Shown: piece by piece, positions 38,602 through 48,070 of the stretch
How the letters are laid out: each line of letters starts with the position of its first letter
How positions within the stretch are numbered: position 1 is the stretch's first letter
From: Candidatus Methanomethylophilaceae archaeon
GTDB taxonomy: Archaea; Thermoplasmatota; Thermoplasmata; Methanomassiliicoccales; Methanomethylophilaceae
Assembly: GCA_944320495.1 (NCBI GenBank)
Contig: CALUHR010000013.1
Coordinates: 62,001-126,000 of the forward strand
Reading direction: 5' to 3'
DNA length: 64,000 nt
Notes under the pieces: model-generated
What the model saw: the letters and a program-made list of their open reading frames with translations, nothing else
Database searches by the model: none
Told to the model about the DNA's origin: nothing
Program-made: the position numbers and the translations under genes

Positions 38602-39504
38602 ATGAGGTCCGCGCTCCTGATACTGCCCATCCTTTCGGGTGTGATGTGGGGCGCAGCGGGGATATTCGTCCGCACACTCTCGGAGTACGGCTTCGACGGT
38701 CAGACCATCGCGTTCTCGCGCGTGCTCATCGCCATGGCCATGATGCTCCTGCTGATCCTGGCAACCGACAGGAGGATGCTCTCGTTCAGGAGGCGCGACA
38801 TCTGGCTGTTCGTCCTGTGCGCGGTGTCGATGACGGGGCTGAACGTGTTCTACACCATAGCCGCCGACGAGCTCTCGCTCTCCCTGGCGGCTGTCCTGCT
38901 CAGCCTGTCCCCGGTGTTCATGGTCCTCATCGCCCGCGTCATATTCGGCGAGGCCATCACCAGGCGCAAGGTGTTCTGCATAGCCGTATCCATCGTGGGA
39001 TGCGTCCTGGTGAGCGGATACCTCGAGAACGAATCTACGCTCTCGATGTTCGGCATCGCGTCAGGAATAGTCGCGGCGGTGTTCTACGCCGTCTACGGAA
39101 TAGCGTCGAAGAAGGCCTCCGCCAGCGGCTACAGCGTCTACACCACGCTGTTCTACTGCATGCTGATCTCCATGGTCATCCTGATCCCGTTCTCAGACCT
39201 CGGCATCGTGGCCGACTACGCGGGCGAGGGGGCCTGGGAGATCGGATTCCTGGTACTGCAGGCGGCGGTGGCATCGTTCCTGCCGTACATCCTGTACTCG
39301 GTGGCGATGGCGCGCATCGAGGCGGGCACGGGGTCGCTCCTGGCGGCCTGCGGGGAGCCGGTGGCGGCCGCCGTGTTCGGACTCCTGGTGTTCGCGGAGG
39401 TGCCGAGCCCGATCATGGTTGTCGGCATGGCCCTCGCCATCGGGGCGATGGCCACGATATGCATGAACCCCAAGAGGGAGGGGAACCTCGCGGAGGATCA
39501 TCGA
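38602..39504 (+). CDS. EamA/DMT-family permease
   Basis: A 300-residue protein with ten helices in two EamA repeats: GVMWGAAGIFVRTLSEYGF (first) and AVFYAVYGIASKKASASG with LAACGEPVAAAVFGLLVFAE (second), typical of drug/metabolite transporters. The last helix ends at ATICMNPKR, followed by a short tail to CGA at 39502-39504. With the standard code the frame continues to 39711 inside the convergent acetyltransferase. Confidence 0.85.
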
Positions 39505-39953
39505 AGAAGCGGGCGTTCCATCACGATGCGCATGAGGCCGGCCCTTCCGGACTCCCGGAACCCCTTCCTGGAGTACAGCGAGATCGCCCCGGCGTTCCTC
39601 TCGTTGACCTCCAGGACGATCGAACGCGCCCCGGAGGAGCGGGCGATCCCCTCAACGCGGTCGATGGCCCTCGAACCGAGGCCGAGGCCACGGAACCCCT
39701 CGAAGAGGTAGAGCTTGCCCAGGTGCATCGCGTCCCCCTCCATGCCATAGGCGAGATATCCGGCGCGGACCCCGCACACTGTGATCCACTCGTAGACCAT
39801 GCCCTCGGCCATCTGCCTCCTTATGCCCTCGGACGACTGCTCCTGCTCCAGGAACTCGTCGAGGAGATCGTCCGGCACGTATGAGTAGACCTCTCTGAGT
39901 AGGGAGTATGCCAGACCGGAGAGCTCGTCGGCGTCCTCGGGACCCAGGCGCAT
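39501..39953 (-). CDS. GNAT-family N-acetyltransferase
   Basis: A 150-residue GNAT enzyme: LYLFEGFRGLGLGSRAID carries the acetyl-CoA pyrophosphate loop (R-G-L-G-L-G), and ARSIVLEVNERNAGAISLYSRKGF is the usual C-terminal half. The substrate is unknown. ATG 39953 lies ten bases after the terminal CGA of the upstream gene; 39986 is an alternative. It ends at CGA 39501-39503, immediately followed by TGA. The CGA of the convergent permease overlaps it in TCGA. Confidence 0.85.
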
Positions 39954-39963
39954 GAAACCCGCT

Positions 39964-40515
39964 TCGCTCAAGCAGCCTGCCCCCATCGTTCCAGTTGCCG
40001 CGGATCAGACCGCGGCGGGTGTCCGAGATGAACGAGTCCAGCCTGCTCCTGTAGGCCTCGGGCCTGTCGCGGTACAGCTGCACGTTCCCGAGCCTCACGC
40101 GGACGTACAGGTCCGGCAGGACCTGGAAGTTCTCCCAGACGACCGGGTCCGCCCTCAGCTCGTCGAGGACCGCCTCGTCCACGGAGAACGACATGTCCGG
40201 TAGGACCGCCCTGCCGGCGTCCGTCATGAGGCCCAGGCGCTCCAGCCTGCGGCAGCGCGCCTTGTTGAGCTCCGTCCATCTCGACCCCTTGCGGGGAGAG
40301 AACCTCTGGACAGTGCCCAGCTCCGGGTCCTTCCTGACCGTGGAATCGATCCAGCCGAAGCACAGGGCCTCCTCGACCGCATCGACGTACGGCAGGATGC
40401 CCGTCTGGGCCTTCGTCCTGTCCACCGCGACCCAACAGCCCCGGGAGGACCGATGGTTGTCCTCCAGCCAGGACCTGAAACCGGCACGGTCCAGGACGAG
40501 GACGTCCTGCTCCAT
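39964..40515 (-). CDS. YdeI/OmpD-associated-type protein
   Basis: A 183-residue protein with the features of the YdeI/OmdA family: SWLEDNHRSSRGCWVAVDR, the signature EALCFGWIDSTVRK, RFSPRKGSRWTELNKARC and a C-terminal helical part. The function is poorly known (bacterial members affect peptide resistance). The ATG overlaps the CGA of the upstream deacetylase. The frame meets CGA at 39964-39966; with the standard code it runs through the next gene to 39652. Confidence 0.82.
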
Positions 40516-41273
40516 CGGATGACCCCCGGTCTGTAGCCGATGTCGAGGATCCCCTCAATGACCCTGCGGACGTCGTCCGACGCCCTGTCGGCATCTTCGC
40601 GGGACATGACCCCTCCGTCCCTAGTCTCGACCATGTGCCAGGAGTGGTCTGCGATGACGATGTCTCCCTCCGCGGAGGCGGCCATGGCGATGTAGTCCCC
40701 GGGCCCCCTCCTGCCCTCGTGCATCGGCCAGAGGTAGGCGGCGATGACCTTGCCCCCTGGATCCCTGGCCTTGTTCACGGGAAACTCGACCATGTCCTCC
40801 AGAAGGAACGGCTCCGACGGGGAGCCCACATCCGTGTAGGACGATGAGTCGTGCCTGATACCCAGGCGGCGCACGGCGCTCAGGACCCTCGCGTCGGCGG
40901 TCATGTACGGCGCACGCGAGCAGACGGGCCTGCCCACCCTGTCGGAGACAGCCGAGAAGGAACGTGCCAGCGTGCCGCGGAGATGGTCATCCCCCAGGGA
41001 AGTCAGGTCCTCGTGGTCGTAGCCGTGGACGCCTATCGAATGCCCGGCGGCGCGTGCGCAGTCTATGACCTCGGAGGTGCGGCCCTCGAAGAACAGCGTG
41101 CCGCGGATGCCGATGCCGTCGAGCAGATCCAGTATCGCGCCCAGACCCCTCTCCGAGGACGAGAAGCGGGGGGCGTCGCCGAAGCCCCTGTCCAGGGACC
41201 CGGCGGCGACCCTCCCCGGGACGCGCACGTTGACGTCCCGGTCTATGTCGGCGGTGTAGTACAGCCGTCTCAT
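40515..41273 (-). CDS. Polysaccharide deacetylase-like (NodB-type) protein
   Basis: A 252-residue protein resembling carbohydrate esterase 4: YYTADIDRDVN with the metal-binding aspartates, GTLFFEGR, HSIGVHGYDHEDL with the two histidines, and SRAPYM. It probably removes acyl groups from a sugar or nucleoside. ATG 41273 overlaps the AMP phosphorylase stop by four bases, which ties it to the AMP pathway operon. The frame ends at CGA 40515-40517, which overlaps the next ATG (CGATG); with the standard code it runs to 40224. Confidence 0.82.
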
Positions 41274-42784
41274 TTCCTGACGTTCATGTTGGAGACCCTC
41301 TTGATGAGCATCCCCTCGATGTCTATCGGCGGATACTTGATCGCGGTCTCCCTGGCGCGCCTCAGCTTGGCCTCGTTGTCGGCGTAGATCGTCATGAGGA
41401 CGTCCCCGGCCTCGACCCTCTGACCCTTCTTCTTGTAGATCATCAGGCCGGCACCCTTGTCGTTCGGCGCGCCGGCGGCCTTCGCGATCGCGACGACGTC
41501 CTTGTTGTGGATCGCATGGATGTATCCGGACTTGGACGCCACGATGTCCTCGCTGAACTGCCCGGGCTTCAGGTCCTCGGACTTCAGCTCGGGGCTTCCG
41601 CCCTGGGCGACGACGATCTCCATGAACTTCCTGTGGGCGGCGCCGGACTCCAGGATCTCCCTGGCCTTGGCGGCCCCTCCCGGGATCCCGGCCATGTCCA
41701 GGATGATGCCGGCGCAGTCGCAGGCCTTCTCGATGACGCTTGCCGGGTGCTTCGCTCCCTCCAGGATCGAGATGCACTCCCTCGCCTCGAGGTTGGGTCC
41801 GACGGCGTTGCCGACGGGCTGGTCGGCGTAGGTGATGGCGCACTCGGTGTGGATGCCCAACTTCTCGCCCAGGTCCATCATGTCCCTGGCATAGACACGG
41901 GCGTCCTCGATCGTCGGCACCTTCGTGCCCGTCCCGGTGGGTATGTCCACCAGAAGGTAGTTGGCGCCGATGGCGAGCTTCTTGCTCATGATGGACGCGA
42001 GCATCTGCGCCCTGGGGTTGATGCCGAGCGGGTGCTCTATCTTGATGACGATGTCGTCCACGGGGGCGATGTTCATCCCGCCTCCCCAGGCGAACACGCC
42101 TCCGACCTCCTCGGAGATCCTCTTGAGGCTGGGTCCGTCGAGCTCGACGTCGCAGAACGTCTCCACGAAGTCGGACGTCCCGCAGGCGCTGCTGATGGCC
42201 CTGGACGAGGTCTTCGGGATCATGACGCCGGCGGCCGCCACGATGGAGACCACGATGGGCGTGATCTTGTTCCCGGGGACGCCTCCGAAGCTGTGGAAGT
42301 CGAAGACAGGCTGCCTGTCGAAGGCGATGATGTCACCGGTGTGGGCCATCGATTTGGTGAAGTCGGCGATCTCGTCGATGTCCATGCCGTTGATGTACAG
42401 CGACGTCAGCCAGGCGGACACCTCGATCTTGGAGAGCTTGTTGTCCAGGATGTCGTTGACGATGGACTCGATCTCCTCGCGGGACAGCTTCTCGCCGTCC
42501 ATCTTCCTGCGGATGGAGCGGACGGAGTCCGGCTTGCTGGAGTAGATGACCTCCACCTCGTCCCCCTCGCGGACGGCGCAGCGCTCCATCACCGGGCCGG
42601 GCATCATGACGACGCCCCTCTCGACGAGGGTGTCCGAGCACGTGACCAGGGCGACGGCGCTCCTCGGACCGGAGATGGAGACGCGGTCGTTCTCCTTCAC
42701 ACCGATGGCGGCCGCGTCGTCCTCGTGGATCAGCACAAGGGGCTCTGCGGCATCGAGGTCGTAGTAGCGTGCGATGAGCTTCAT
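41270..42784 (-). CDS. deoA: AMP phosphorylase
   Basis: A 504-residue archaeal AMP phosphorylase: an N-terminal domain (about 1-80), then the nucleoside phosphorylase core with YINGMDIDEIADFTKSM, HSFGGVPGNKITP, TSSRAISSACGTSDFVETFCDVELD, and the C-terminal domain LMIYKKKGQRVEAGD. It converts AMP and phosphate to adenine and ribose-1,5-bisphosphate. The ATG overlaps the RuBisCO stop. It ends in TGA. All codons were scanned; no CGA. Confidence 0.95.
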   Translation of the reverse strand: MKLIARYYDLDAAEPLVLIHEDDAAAIGVKENDRVSISGPRSAVALVTCSDTLVERGVVMMPGPVMERCAVREGDEVEVIYSSKPDSVRSIRRKMDGEKLSREEIESIVNDILDNKLSKIEVSAWLTSLYINGMDIDEIADFTKSMAHTGDIIAFDRQPVFDFHSFGGVPGNKITPIVVSIVAAAGVMIPKTSSRAISSACGTSDFVETFCDVELDGPSLKRISEEVGGVFAWGGGMNIAPVDDIVIKIEHPLGINPRAQMLASIMSKKLAIGANYLLVDIPTGTGTKVPTIEDARVYARDMMDLGEKLGIHTECAITYADQPVGNAVGPNLEARECISILEGAKHPASVIEKACDCAGIILDMAGIPGGAAKAREILESGAAHRKFMEIVVAQGGSPELKSEDLKPGQFSEDIVASKSGYIHAIHNKDVVAIAKAAGAPNDKGAGLMIYKKKGQRVEAGDVLMTIYADNEAKLRRARETAIKYPPIDIEGMLIKRVSNMNVRK

Positions 42785-44016
42785 GCGGATCCCCACTTGT
42801 CGAGAGCGGCCCTGAGCTCGGGGTGCGTCTCCGCGTACTCCGCCGCGGGGATGCCCTCGAACGCGGCATCCACCGCCTGGCTCATCCCCATCGCACCGGC
42901 GCGGACGCCGCCGGGATGGCCGGCCACGCCGCCTCCCGCCTGGATCTGCACGTTCATGCCGGAGCGCCTGATGATCTCCCCGACCAGTCCGGGATGGACA
43001 CCACCGGAGCACACGGGCATGACCGCCTTGTAGGGCACGTCGTCCCCTAGGCACGCGCGGAGGTTGCTGTCATCGTGGGCCCCCGCGGACATCTTGCCGA
43101 CGCCGAGCGTGCCGATGTGGAGGGCGTCCCCGCCCACCATGCGGACCAGCTTGGTCAGGGCGAGCATGTTCACGCCGTGGAGCGGGTCCTTGGTGAACGC
43201 CCCGTGCATCGTCCTGTGGACGTGTATGGGCACCTTTATGGACGGGTCCTCGGCCAGGGCCTGGAGGCATCCGTATCCGCAGGTGATCACGTCGATCATG
43301 ATCTCCCTGGCGCCCCACCCCTGCACCTTCTCGGCGAGCTCCAGGATGCGGTCGCTCCTGGTGCTGACGTTTACGGCGTGCATCATGTAGTGGCCCTCCT
43401 CCTCCAGGCGGTCGAGGGCCTCGGCCACCTTGACAGTCCTGTCCTCGATGGGGCAGAACGCCTGGTCCACCAGGGTCTCGTCGTCCTTGGAGTTGGTGAG
43501 CCCTCCGGACCCGGCCTCGTAGACGTACTCGGCCGTCTTCTCCGGAGAGAGCCCGATCTTCGGCTTCACGATGGTCCCGACCAGGGGCTTCTCGGGCCTG
43601 TGCAGGGCCTGCCTGATCCCCTCGGCCCCGAACTTGGGACCCTTGAACTGCTCCAGGATGCTCTTCGGGAAGGTCACGTCCTCCAGCCTGACGGCCTTGA
43701 GCGCGCCGAGGCCGAACAGGTTCCCGGCTATGACGCTGAGGATCTGGGGGACGGCGCCGTTCTCGATGCTGAAGTCCTCGGCGGGGAACTCGCAGGTGAC
43801 GATGTCCCCGTCGATCGAGGTTATCCTCGCGCCGAGGGTGTCGAAGATGCCGTGGTCCAGGGTGGAGATCCCGGTCCACGTGCCGGTGGACTGCTCCGCC
43901 GCGATGGCCTCCGCCGCCTTCTCCATCGGAAGGTCGGTGGTGACCCTGTATCTGCAAACGACGTTCCTGTCCGGGTCCTCGGGCTCCCCGAGGTGAAGGT
44001 AAGAATAGCTCTCCAT
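42781..44016 (-). CDS. rbcL: Ribulose-1,5-bisphosphate carboxylase, form III
   Basis: A 411-residue large subunit. Catalytic positions: K151 in GTIVKPKIG, the carbamylated lysine K177 in NSKDDE, HVHR (265-268), loop 6 LGVGKM (K308) and CSGGVHP. It fixes CO2 onto ribulose-1,5-bisphosphate to give two 3-phosphoglycerates in AMP salvage, not a Calvin cycle. The ATG 44016 overlaps a CGA in the frame of the upstream isomerase. It ends in TGA overlapping AMP phosphorylase. All codons were scanned; no CGA. Confidence 0.96.
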   Translation of the reverse strand: MESYSYLHLGEPEDPDRNVVCRYRVTTDLPMEKAAEAIAAEQSTGTWTGISTLDHGIFDTLGARITSIDGDIVTCEFPAEDFSIENGAVPQILSVIAGNLFGLGALKAVRLEDVTFPKSILEQFKGPKFGAEGIRQALHRPEKPLVGTIVKPKIGLSPEKTAEYVYEAGSGGLTNSKDDETLVDQAFCPIEDRTVKVAEALDRLEEEGHYMMHAVNVSTRSDRILELAEKVQGWGAREIMIDVITCGYGCLQALAEDPSIKVPIHVHRTMHGAFTKDPLHGVNMLALTKLVRMVGGDALHIGTLGVGKMSAGAHDDSNLRACLGDDVPYKAVMPVCSGGVHPGLVGEIIRRSGMNVQIQAGGGVAGHPGGVRAGAMGMSQAVDAAFEGIPAAEYAETHPELRAALDKWGSA

Positions 44017-44021
44017 CGAAA

Positions 44022-44948
44022 TCGCTCCCTTGAGAATATCCCGTCGCCCAGCTGCCTCACCATGACGTCATACACCGAGCCGGGACTCATCATGCCCAGC
44101 TCCGTGACGATCGCGTCTATGTACGCGGCGGGGGTGCTGTCGAACACTGGATTGAATATCTTTACCGAGTCGCGGACCTCCCCGGGCCTCACGACCTCGG
44201 AGATTTCGCGCTCCTCTATGGTCACCGAATCGCCGAACATTGTCATCGGCGAGAACTTGTAGGTCTCGGCGCAGGCGTAGAGGTGCACCCTGGCCTCGTG
44301 GGCGGCCAGCGCAAGCTGGGACGTCCCGACCTTGTTGATGAGGGCCCCCTGGGACGTGACGGTGTCGGCACCCACGAACACCTTGTCGACCTTGCGCATC
44401 ACCGAGCGCACCGCGCTGTCGATGATCAGCGTGACGTCCACGCCGGCGTCGGCCAGGTCGTTGACCGTCAGGATGCCCTGCCTCCAGGGACGGGACTCGG
44501 TTGCGTACACCCTGATGTCCTTCCCCTGCCTGTGGGCCTCCTTGATGACGCCTAGGGCGGCGCTGCTGTTGCAGTGCGTCATGATGACATCGCCGTCCTG
44601 GATCCTGCGTGCTCCGATGCGGGCGATCTCCTCCACCGCCCTCTCGGACCTTTCGCAGAATGCCTTCGCGTTGGCCAAGACCAGCGACCTTGCCTCCTCG
44701 AGGGAGGATGCCTCGGACGCGCCCCTGACCGTGGCGTGCAGCCCGTTCCACAGCGAGACCGCGGTGGGCCTCGATGCGAGGATCGTGTCGCTCGCCCCCT
44801 TCAGATCGGCGAGGAACCCCTCCAGGGTCCCCCCGGTGTACGTGTCGGCGAAGTCGCCCAGCGCGGACGCTCCCGCCCTGGCGATCCTCCCGGCCCCGCG
44901 AATCCTCATGCTGCGGATCAGCTCCGCAGTCTCCTCCGCCGTGGTCAC
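44022..44948 (-). CDS. Ribose-1,5-bisphosphate isomerase (eIF2B-alpha/delta-like)
   Basis: A 308-residue eIF2B-related isomerase: MRIRGAGRIARAGASALGD, THCNSSAALGVIKEAH, VYATESRPWRQG, DSAVRSVMRKVDKVFVGAD and the C-terminal FNPVFDSTPAAYIDAIVTELG. It turns ribose-1,5-bisphosphate into ribulose-1,5-bisphosphate for RuBisCO. The GTG 44948 fits a TATA-like CTTATAGG about 20 bases upstream. The frame meets CGA at 44022-44024 and again at 44016-44018 (CGATG with rbcL); with the standard code it continues to 43821. Confidence 0.92.
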
Positions 44949-45201
44949 GATGGGGGTATCTCCGACTACCCCTATAAGGACGCGCAATGAGGCCTCGTGA
45001 ATGGACTGGAAATAAAATGCATACGATTGTCTGTGACCAATATGCTTATCCCATCGGCTGTCCATCAGAGATTGCATATATCGGAATCCACGGCCCTTCC
45101 GTTTGCGGATGTCGGGACCCGTGGATGATACACAACTAACACCGTGCATGAAACGTTGCAGTGACGTACGCCGTTGAAATACGATATCGGAGGTGGCTCG
45201 G

Positions 45202-45666
45202 ATGACGGAGGATGAGACGATGTCTGAAGACGTGAACAGGCTGATTTCCGCGGTCTCCAAGGCGGCGGGACGCAGATTGGACCCCGACGTGTGGGAGGAC
45301 AGGCAAATCATGAATCATGGATGCCAGATCCTCAACAGGATGGGCCACTTCCCGAGGTTCGATTATGACAAGAATGTCTATGGTCCGTTCTCCTACGAAC
45401 TCAATGACCAGTTTAAAAGGGCGGGGATCGTAGATGACAGCCTCTGTGACATCCCTGTAGAGGACCTCGAGGTTCTCACCATGCTGCTTTCCAAGGGATT
45501 GGACTTCCTGATGGCTTACAACACATTGATTGCAGCATTCGGTTACAATCCGAACAAGAGCCATGAATCCATCAAGGAATGGATCGTGGGAAATGAGCCC
45601 GAATACAAGCGCTATTACGATGAGGCCTTCGAATGGCTGTCAGCTACATCGACACCTGCTATCTGA
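45202..45666 (+). CDS. Hypothetical protein, possible antitoxin or DUF4065/YwgA-like
   Basis: A 154-residue acidic, mostly helical protein. The segment VYGPFSYELNDQF (about 61-73) resembles the YGPxS-E-L pattern of YwgA- and DUF4065-like proteins, some of which are antitoxins; this is only a motif-level resemblance. ATG 45202 has a clear GGAGGTGG ribosome binding site. The following PIN gene begins 34 bases before its stop, so the two are translated together. Base composition is more AT-rich than in neighbouring genes, a possible sign of transfer. Confidence 0.6.
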   Translation: MTEDETMSEDVNRLISAVSKAAGRRLDPDVWEDRQIMNHGCQILNRMGHFPRFDYDKNVYGPFSYELNDQFKRAGIVDDSLCDIPVEDLEVLTMLLSKGLDFLMAYNTLIAAFGYNPNKSHESIKEWIVGNEPEYKRYYDEAFEWLSATSTPAI

Positions 45667-46157
45667 TTGCGTTGATAGACCCGACGGACAAGATGCGTTC
45701 GGAGGCCAAGATAGGCCGTGGAAGGGCTGAGAGCATCGTAGGGAACCTCAGATCGTTGAAAGTCCCTCTGCCTGCTTACAGCGAAGCAATCTGCAAAACC
45801 GGGGACTACTATCAGAAAGACAGAGATGCACGCCTGAGACTCTACGAGGAACTGGATCGCCTGAGGAGCAGGGGATTCGTCGAAGTGGAGTACATCAAAG
45901 ACCCAGAGACGCTGAGGCTCGCTTCGGAGATGGCAAGATCACGTACGGATGAACGTGACAAGATGTCGATCATGGATTCCCTGATCATCGCGACGGCGAC
46001 GTCCGATCCGGAATGCAGGACGTTCTACACCACCGATGACAAGTGCCTCCATAACAGCGAAGTCTGGGAGTTGAGCAGAGAGTTCAGGGAGAGACACGAG
46101 TTCGACAACGCGTCGATCTCCGTCCAGATGCTGTGGAAGACCAGAGCCTCTGCGTGA
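45633..46157 (+). CDS. PIN-domain protein, possible VapC-like toxin
   Basis: A 174-residue protein with PIN-like acidic residues: SYIDTCYLIALID at the start, an internal SEAICKTGDYY, SIMDSLIIATATS (about 108-120) and FYTTDDKCLHN. PIN proteins are RNA nucleases and are common VapC toxins. The overlap with the upstream gene suggests a toxin-antitoxin or regulator-nuclease pair. It is longer than typical VapC (about 130). It ends in TGA; no in-frame CGA was found. Confidence 0.68.
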   Translation: MAVSYIDTCYLIALIDPTDKMRSEAKIGRGRAESIVGNLRSLKVPLPAYSEAICKTGDYYQKDRDARLRLYEELDRLRSRGFVEVEYIKDPETLRLASEMARSRTDERDKMSIMDSLIIATATSDPECRTFYTTDDKCLHNSEVWELSREFRERHEFDNASISVQMLWKTRASA

Positions 46158-46658
46158 TTCAAACATAGTACCCAACATCGAGATCTTCCACGGCTCGATG
46201 TGACAGTACCCCCCTGGGTTCCTGTCCAGGTACCTCTGGTGGTACTCCTCGGCCCTCGCCCACTGGGTGAGCGGTCCGCACTCGACATGGAACTCCGGAT
46301 ACCTCGGGGCCTCCCTCGAGAGGACATCTATCACCGTCCCCTCGGACTGGAGATCGGACCAGTAGACCCCGGTCTGGTACTGTATGCCGACGTCGTTCCC
46401 CTGGCGCCTCTCCTGAGTCGGGTCTATCAGGAACAGGAACACCTCCAGGAGGTCCTCCAGGCTCAGGGCCGAGGGATCGTACTCGACGCGCACCGCCTCC
46501 CGGTACCCGAACCTCCCCGAGCACACGAGCATGTAGTCCGGGATGTAGTGGGGGTCGCCATTGGCGTAGCCGCATTCGGTGGAGAGGATCCCGGGGATGT
46601 CCTCCAGCGCCCTCTCCAGGCCCCAGAAGCATCCGCCCGCGAGATGTATGACGCTCAA
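46113..46658 (-). CDS. msrA: Peptide methionine sulfoxide reductase MsrA
   Basis: About 181 residues. The active-site motif is GGCFWGLERAL near the N-terminus, followed by GYANGDPHYIPDYMLVCSGRFGYREAVRVEYDP, the QTGVYW segment and the C-terminal GGYCHIEPWK. It repairs oxidised methionine. The likely start is TTG 46658, overlapping the thyX stop. The first in-frame CGA is 46113-46115, some 30 residues after GYCHI, giving a 45-base convergent overlap with the PIN gene; the standard-code end is 45939. This is the least clear of the CGA ends. Confidence 0.87.
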
Positions 46659-47311
46659 GGGCGCCTCGGATGTCCGCAGGACTTCTTGCCCTCGGGGCAG
46701 GGACCCCTGACGCACGCCGGACCGGCGTTCGCGAATATCACGGGGGACACCTCCTTGCAGAGCTCCAGCATCCTGTCCGCCATCTCGCGGATCTCCCACT
46801 GGGCCCTGTTGCAGCACCTCAGCGAGAAGAAGTGCAGCAGCTCGCGGGCGTTCATCGTGATCGTGATGTTCGTGGTGCATCCGTTCGGAAGGAGGTACCT
46901 GGCATCCTCCGCCGGGATCCCCATCTCCTCCAGCTTCGAGTAGGCATCCCAGATGGCGTCCATGGTCTGGTCGAAGACCCTCAGCGCCTCGGGGTCCGCC
47001 TCCACCGTGTGGGGCGTCACGAAGGACGGCTCCTTCAGGGACACGTACCTCTGGCTCTGCTGGGAGAACGAGGCTATCCTATGCCTCACCAGCTGGTGGG
47101 TGAGCGCGCGGGAGACGCCGCTGACCGAGAACGTGAACGTGGCGTGCTCCACCACGGACAGGTGGCCCATCCCGACGATGCGGGAGAGCGTCCTCTCCGG
47201 GTCGATGTCCTCCATGATCTCGTACGACGGATGCTCCGAATAGCACGAGTTGCCCGCCGATGCGCATATCCTGTCTGCGTCCCTTGTGTATGCCAGAAGC
47301 TCGACCCTCAT
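46655..47311 (-). CDS. thyX: Flavin-dependent thymidylate synthase ThyX
   Basis: A 218-residue ThyX with the signature RHRIASFSQQSQRY (about 76-89), H-x-S-VVEHATFTF before it, and PNGCTTNITITMNARELLHFFSLR. It makes dTMP from dUMP with methylene-tetrahydrofolate and FAD, using the folate product that FolD also handles. ATG 47311 overlaps the TraB-like gene; it ends in TGA overlapping msrA. All codons were scanned; no CGA. Confidence 0.95.
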   Translation of the reverse strand: MRVELLAYTRDADRICASAGNSCYSEHPSYEIMEDIDPERTLSRIVGMGHLSVVEHATFTFSVSGVSRALTHQLVRHRIASFSQQSQRYVSLKEPSFVTPHTVEADPEALRVFDQTMDAIWDAYSKLEEMGIPAEDARYLLPNGCTTNITITMNARELLHFFSLRCCNRAQWEIREMADRMLELCKEVSPVIFANAGPACVRGPCPEGKKSCGHPRRP

Positions 47312-48021
47312 TCCTGTCCCCCCTTCCAGATCATGTCGCGGACCCTGTCCATCCTCTCGCGGTCCATGAGGTCCGCCAGGCGCACCTTGCGCACCTGGGC
47401 GTCGCCCAACAGCCTGCAGATGCCCTCCACGTGCGCGTCCCCGACGATCACGACCATGTTGGAGTGCGTCTTGGCGGCCTCCAGGATCTGCTCGGCCATG
47501 TGCTGGTTGCGCTCGTCGATGAGCTTCCTCACCAGCGTTGGGTACTTCCGGCGCATGCCCTCGATGTAGGCCTCCTCGTTGTCGGCGAAGCTCCTCTGCA
47601 CGCTGGCGACCTTGCGCTTGCCACCGATGTTGTCCGAGATGCCGGAGAGGCGGTAACGTATGCGCTCCTTTGTGGACATCTCCCTCCACATCTCGTCCAT
47701 CACGCGCATGGCGTCCGTGTCAATCGGGATAATCTCGGCGCCCGCGAGCCTGCCGGCGTTCACCGCGGCGAGGAACTCCCCTCCGAGCTGCGCACCGTGC
47801 TCCTCGGACATGCGCTGCTGGTACCTCGCGGTCTGCATGTAGATGGGTGACGGCTCCGGGCCGTCGCCCGACGGTTCCTTCCCCTCGGCCTCGCGGGTCA
47901 TGGCGTTGAGCCTGCCCACATCCAGCTCCAGGAGGACCGCGTCCGGCCAAGTGTTCTTGACGATGAAGGCCACGGGCTCCGCCAGGTTGAACACGTGCCC
48001 GGTGCCCACGATCGTGATCAT
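47308..48021 (-). CDS. TraB/PrgY-family protein
   Basis: About 237 residues with the TraB-type motifs IVGTGHVFN at the start, LLELDVGRL, and VIVGDAHVEGI (about 185-195), each with conserved histidine or acidic residues suggesting a metal-dependent hydrolase. ATG 48021 lies about 25 bases from a TTTAATAT element, which suits a leaderless transcript; ATG 48042 adds seven residues. It is divergent from the HAD gene and overlaps thyX by four bases. Confidence 0.82.
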   Translation of the reverse strand: MITIVGTGHVFNLAEPVAFIVKNTWPDAVLLELDVGRLNAMTREAEGKEPSGDGPEPSPIYMQTARYQQRMSEEHGAQLGGEFLAAVNAGRLAGAEIIPIDTDAMRVMDEMWREMSTKERIRYRLSGISDNIGGKRKVASVQRSFADNEEAYIEGMRRKYPTLVRKLIDERNQHMAEQILEAAKTHSNMVVIVGDAHVEGICRLLGDAQVRKVRLADLMDRERMDRVRDMIWKGGQE

Positions 48022-48070
48022 GGTCCGGGGATGCTCAGACATATTAAAGAAAGAATGGATAGGGCGCAGC

